Assembly: GCA_947627015.1 (NCBI GenBank)
Contig: CANQUL010000001.1
Location: 25,232-89,231 of the forward strand
Direction: 5' to 3'
Source: an uncultured Clostridia bacterium
GTDB taxonomy: Bacteria > Bacillota > Clostridia > Christensenellales > Borkfalkiaceae
DNA length: 64,000 nucleotides
Made by a program: the position numbers and the translations under genes. The notes under the pieces were generated by a model, which worked only from the letters and a program-made list of their open reading frames with translations, made no database searches and was not told the DNA's origin. Shown piece after piece: positions 61,759-64,000 of the stretch. The first letter of the stretch is position 1. Each line of letters starts with the position of its first letter.

Positions 61759-62460
61759 TTACGTCTCGTAGAAGTCCTCGCGACGGAGGCCGCTGCGCAA
61801 TTTTTCGAGCGCCTTTTTTTCGATGCGGGAGACGTAGGAGCGGGAGATCCTGAGCCGGGCTGCCACTTCACGCTGGGCGAGGGCGGGACCGCCGCAGAGC
61901 GCATAGCGCAGGCACACGATCTCGCACTCCCGCTCGGTGAGGAGACTCTTGACCGCGGAGAGGAACTTCTCCTGCATGAGGCTCTTTTCGACGCCCGCAA
62001 AGACCTTTTCCTCCCGCTCGAACAGAAGGTCCATGAGCGTGAGCTCGTTGCCGTCCTTGTCGGAGCCGACGGGGTCGCTGAGCGAGACGGTGGCTCGGTG
62101 CTTTTTGCCCGCACGGATGAGCATCAGGATCTCGTTTTCAATGCAGCGCGCGGTATAGGTCGCAAGGCGCGTCCCATGTCCCGGACGGTAGGTGTTGACG
62201 GCCTTGATGAGCCCGATGGACCCCACCGAGATCATGTCATCCGTCTCGGCCGCGCCCGTGTACTTCTTTGCGATGTGCGCGACCAGCCGCATGTTGTGGC
62301 GGATGAGCTTTTCCTTGGCCGCCTTGTCCCCTTCCGCCGCAAGGGCGATACAGCGCTCCTCCTCTTCCCGGGAGAGAGGCTTGGGAAAGGAGCTTCCGTC
62401 CGAATAGGCACCCGTAAAAAAGAACAGCTTGCAGAGAAGCGCATAAATAAATTCGGGCAT
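61759..62460 (-). CDS. sigK: Sporulation sigma factor SigK
   Basis: 233 residues. It follows Bacillus sigma-K closely: a hydrophobic pro-sequence (LLCKLFFFTGAYSDGSSFPKPLS), region 2 (HNMRLVAHIAKKYTG, MISVGSIGLIKAVNTYRPG, LATYTARCIENEILM), the conserved VSLSDPVGSDKDGNELTLMDLL and region 4 (LRISRSYVSRIEKKALEKL). Sigma-K runs late mother-cell genes. The gene is whole, with no skin-like insertion. GAGGTGAACG precedes the ATG. A sigma-E-like promoter lies upstream. Confidence 0.95.
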   Translation of the reverse strand: MPEFIYALLCKLFFFTGAYSDGSSFPKPLSREEEERCIALAAEGDKAAKEKLIRHNMRLVAHIAKKYTGAAETDDMISVGSIGLIKAVNTYRPGHGTRLATYTARCIENEILMLIRAGKKHRATVSLSDPVGSDKDGNELTLMDLLFEREEKVFAGVEKSLMQEKFLSAVKSLLTERECEIVCLRYALCGGPALAQREVAARLRISRSYVSRIEKKALEKLRSGLRREDFYET

Positions 62461-62490
62461 CGTTCACCTCGTGCAAAAACCGGATATAAC

Positions 62491-62520
62491 AGTATATGCA
62501 CGGGTGATTTTGTCCTATGA
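62491..62520 (-). promoter_or_regulatory. Probable sigma-E promoter of sigK
   Basis: -35 TCATAGG, 15-bp spacer, -10 CATATACT on the minus strand, against the Bacillus sigma-E pattern KMATATT-N14-15-CATACAMT. No sigma-A promoter is visible. Leader about 23 bases. Confidence 0.65.
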
Positions 62521-62534
62521 ACTCCCCTTCCGCA

Positions 62535-62560
62535 CAAAAAAGGACCGGACGGACGGTCCG
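62535..62560 (-). terminator. Terminator of aspS
   Basis: Minus strand GGACCG-TCCGTC-CGGTCC followed by six T, 28 bases past the aspS stop. Confidence 0.9.
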
Positions 62561-62587
62561 ATCCCTTTGATTTTTCCGGCTGCGGCG

Positions 62588-64000
62588 TCACTTTGCGGCG
62601 TTCTTTGTCTTGATCGCGATATGCACCTCGTCGAGTTGTTTTTTCTCGACGGGAGAGGGCGCGTTCATCATGAGATCGCGGGCCTTGGCGTTCATGGGGA
62701 AGGCGATGACCTCGCGGATGTTGACCGTGTCCGAGATGAGCATGACCATGCGGTCCACGCCGGGAGCGACGCCTGCGTGCGGCGGTGCACCGTATTCAAA
62801 GGCATGGTACAGGGCGGGGAACTTGCTCCGCACCTCCTCTTCGCCTATCCCGACCAGCGAGAAGGCCTTGAGCATGATGGCGGGGTCGTGGTTGCGGACG
62901 GCGCCCGAAGAGAGCTCCACGCCGTTGCACACGATGTCGTACTGCCATGCGAGGATGTCGAGCGGGTCCTTTTCTTCGAGGGCCTGCATGCCTCCCTGCG
63001 GCATGGAGAAGGGATTGTGGCAGAACTCGAGCTGTCCGCTCTCCTCCCCGATCTCGTACATGGGGAAGTCGACGATCCAACAGAACCGGTACACGTCCTT
63101 TTCGAGAAGTCCGAGCCCCGTGCCGAGCATCGTGCGGAGGATCCCCGCCCGCTTCTGCACGAGAGAGAGCTTGTCCTCGGCGACGAGCGCGACGAAGGCG
63201 TTCTTTTCGACGCCGAGCGCTTTTTTCCACGCGTCGACATTCCCTGCAACGAATTTTGCAATGCCGCCTGCGGGCATGCCCCCCTCGTCGAGCTTGAACC
63301 AGTACATCGTACCGCCTTCGGTCCTGCTCTTGAATTCCTCGGCCGTCTTGTCGATCCACTTCCGCGGGACGCTGCCGTCGGAGACGACGATTGCCTTGAC
63401 GTGCTTCAACATGACGGGGTCGAACCCGCAATTGACGGTGACCTCCGTCAGGTCCCTGATGACGAGCGGGTTGCGGAGATCCGGCTTGTCGGTACCGTAC
63501 GTCTCGAGCGCCTCCCGATAGGGAATGCGCAGGAACGGCGGCTTGTCGGCGGCGCGGCCCGAATACTTTGCGAAGATGGGCGGGAGCACCCGTTCCATCA
63601 CGGCGAACACGTCCTCTTGCGTCGCAAAGGCCATCTCCATATCCAGCTGATAAAATTCTCCCGGAGAGCGGTCGGCGCGGGCGTCCTCGTCGCGGAAGCA
63701 GGGCGCGATCTGGAAATATTTGTCGAATCCCGCGCACATCAGGAGCTGCTTATATTGCTGCGGAGCTTGCGGGAGCGCGTAAAATTCTCCGGGGTAAATG
63801 CGGCTCGGCACGATGTAGTCGCGCGCCCCTTCCGGAGAGGAAGAAGTGAGGATGGGGGTGGAAATTTCGAGGAATCCTTCCTCCGTCATGAGCCGTCTCA
63901 GATCGGCGACGATGTGCGAACGGAGCACGATCTTTTCCTTGACGGCGGGGTTGCGCAGATCGAGGAAACGGTACTTGAGGCGTGCGTCCTCGCCCGCTTC
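62588..64000 (-). CDS. aspS: Aspartyl-tRNA synthetase (C-terminal part, cut by window edge)
   Basis: The ORF-track start at 63928 is an internal GTG; the frame stays open to the window edge (EAGEDARLKYRFLDLRNP and onward), giving 471 visible codons. The N-terminal OB anticodon domain (about 120 residues) lies outside. Class II motif 2 CFRDEDARADR, the bacterial-type GAD insertion (about residues 300-420 of the whole protein), LAWQYDIVCNGVELSSGA and motif 3 PGVDRMVML are present. It charges tRNA-Asp. Ordinary length and end; a terminator follows. Confidence 0.97.
   Translation of the reverse strand, partial: EAGEDARLKYRFLDLRNPAVKEKIVLRSHIVADLRRLMTEEGFLEISTPILTSSSPEGARDYIVPSRIYPGEFYALPQAPQQYKQLLMCAGFDKYFQIAPCFRDEDARADRSPGEFYQLDMEMAFATQEDVFAVMERVLPPIFAKYSGRAADKPPFLRIPYREALETYGTDKPDLRNPLVIRDLTEVTVNCGFDPVMLKHVKAIVVSDGSVPRKWIDKTAEEFKSRTEGGTMYWFKLDEGGMPAGGIAKFVAGNVDAWKKALGVEKNAFVALVAEDKLSLVQKRAGILRTMLGTGLGLLEKDVYRFCWIVDFPMYEIGEESGQLEFCHNPFSMPQGGMQALEEKDPLDILAWQYDIVCNGVELSSGAVRNHDPAIMLKAFSLVGIGEEEVRSKFPALYHAFEYGAPPHAGVAPGVDRMVMLISDTVNIREVIAFPMNAKARDLMMNAPSPVEKKQLDEVHIAIKTKNAAK

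Noticed and set aside
61615-62520. Plus-strand ORF beginning MGDGGGIRTVYG
   Set aside because: Mostly antisense to sigK; no promoter or ribosome site.

Overview
The window looks like a chromosomal stretch from a GC-rich, endospore-forming Firmicute of the class Clostridia, probably an uncultured gut lineage (a Christensenellales-type bacterium would fit, but that is inference). The evidence is a Bacillus-like core gene order (yicC-gmk-rpoZ-priA-def-fmt-rsmB-rlmN-rpe-thiN-spoVM), two sporulation genes (spoVM and an uninterrupted sigK behind a sigma-E-like promoter), type III glutamine synthetase, Gram-positive-style lipoproteins and surface proteins, and strong sigma-A promoters (TTGACA/TTTACA, 17 bp, TATAAT) ahead of AGGAGG ribosome sites. 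Almost everything lies on the minus strand; only rqcP, ispDF and radA are on the plus strand. I saw no tRNA, rRNA, insertion sequence, phage gene or CRISPR array.

Region 1 (1-14.7 kb): the start of a DUF378 gene, a secreted single-pass surface protein, a two-gene RNA-modification operon (a SAM methyltransferase and an RluA pseudouridine synthase), then the long translation/replication operon. It starts at a promoter and leader hairpin before yicC, is interrupted by a terminator after rpoZ, and runs through priA to spoVM and a coupled M19 dipeptidase. Relative to Bacillus, coaBC and prpC-prkC-rsgA are missing.

Region 2 (14.7-31.8 kb): a large InlB/BspA-type lipoprotein whose leader carries two mutually exclusive hairpins, then ligA, pcrA, a small unknown gene, rpsU, a second large lipoprotein downstream of pgcA, a pair of unknown polytopic membrane proteins, and fucO.

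Region 3 (31.8-42.5 kb): two adjacent giant cell-envelope proteins. Each has a signal peptide, a long ectodomain, one transmembrane helix and a long acidic cytoplasmic tail. This is the most novel part of the window. One has a basic unknown module held between acidic repeats inside the cell; the other has a tyrosine-rich helix and a proline-rich strand resembling the stalk of streptococcal antigen I/II.

Region 4 (42.5-53.8 kb): rpoB-rpoC without rplJL upstream, and divergently rqcP-ispDF-radA. The two divergent promoters are placed so that both leaders overlap as antisense RNAs. RpoB carries an unusual acidic tail of about 109 residues.

Region 5 (53.8-64 kb): dut-trmB-glycosyltransferase-ABC exporter, a lipoprotein, type III glutamine synthetase, sigK and the 3' part of aspS. 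All functional calls come from reading the translated sequence; no database search was run.
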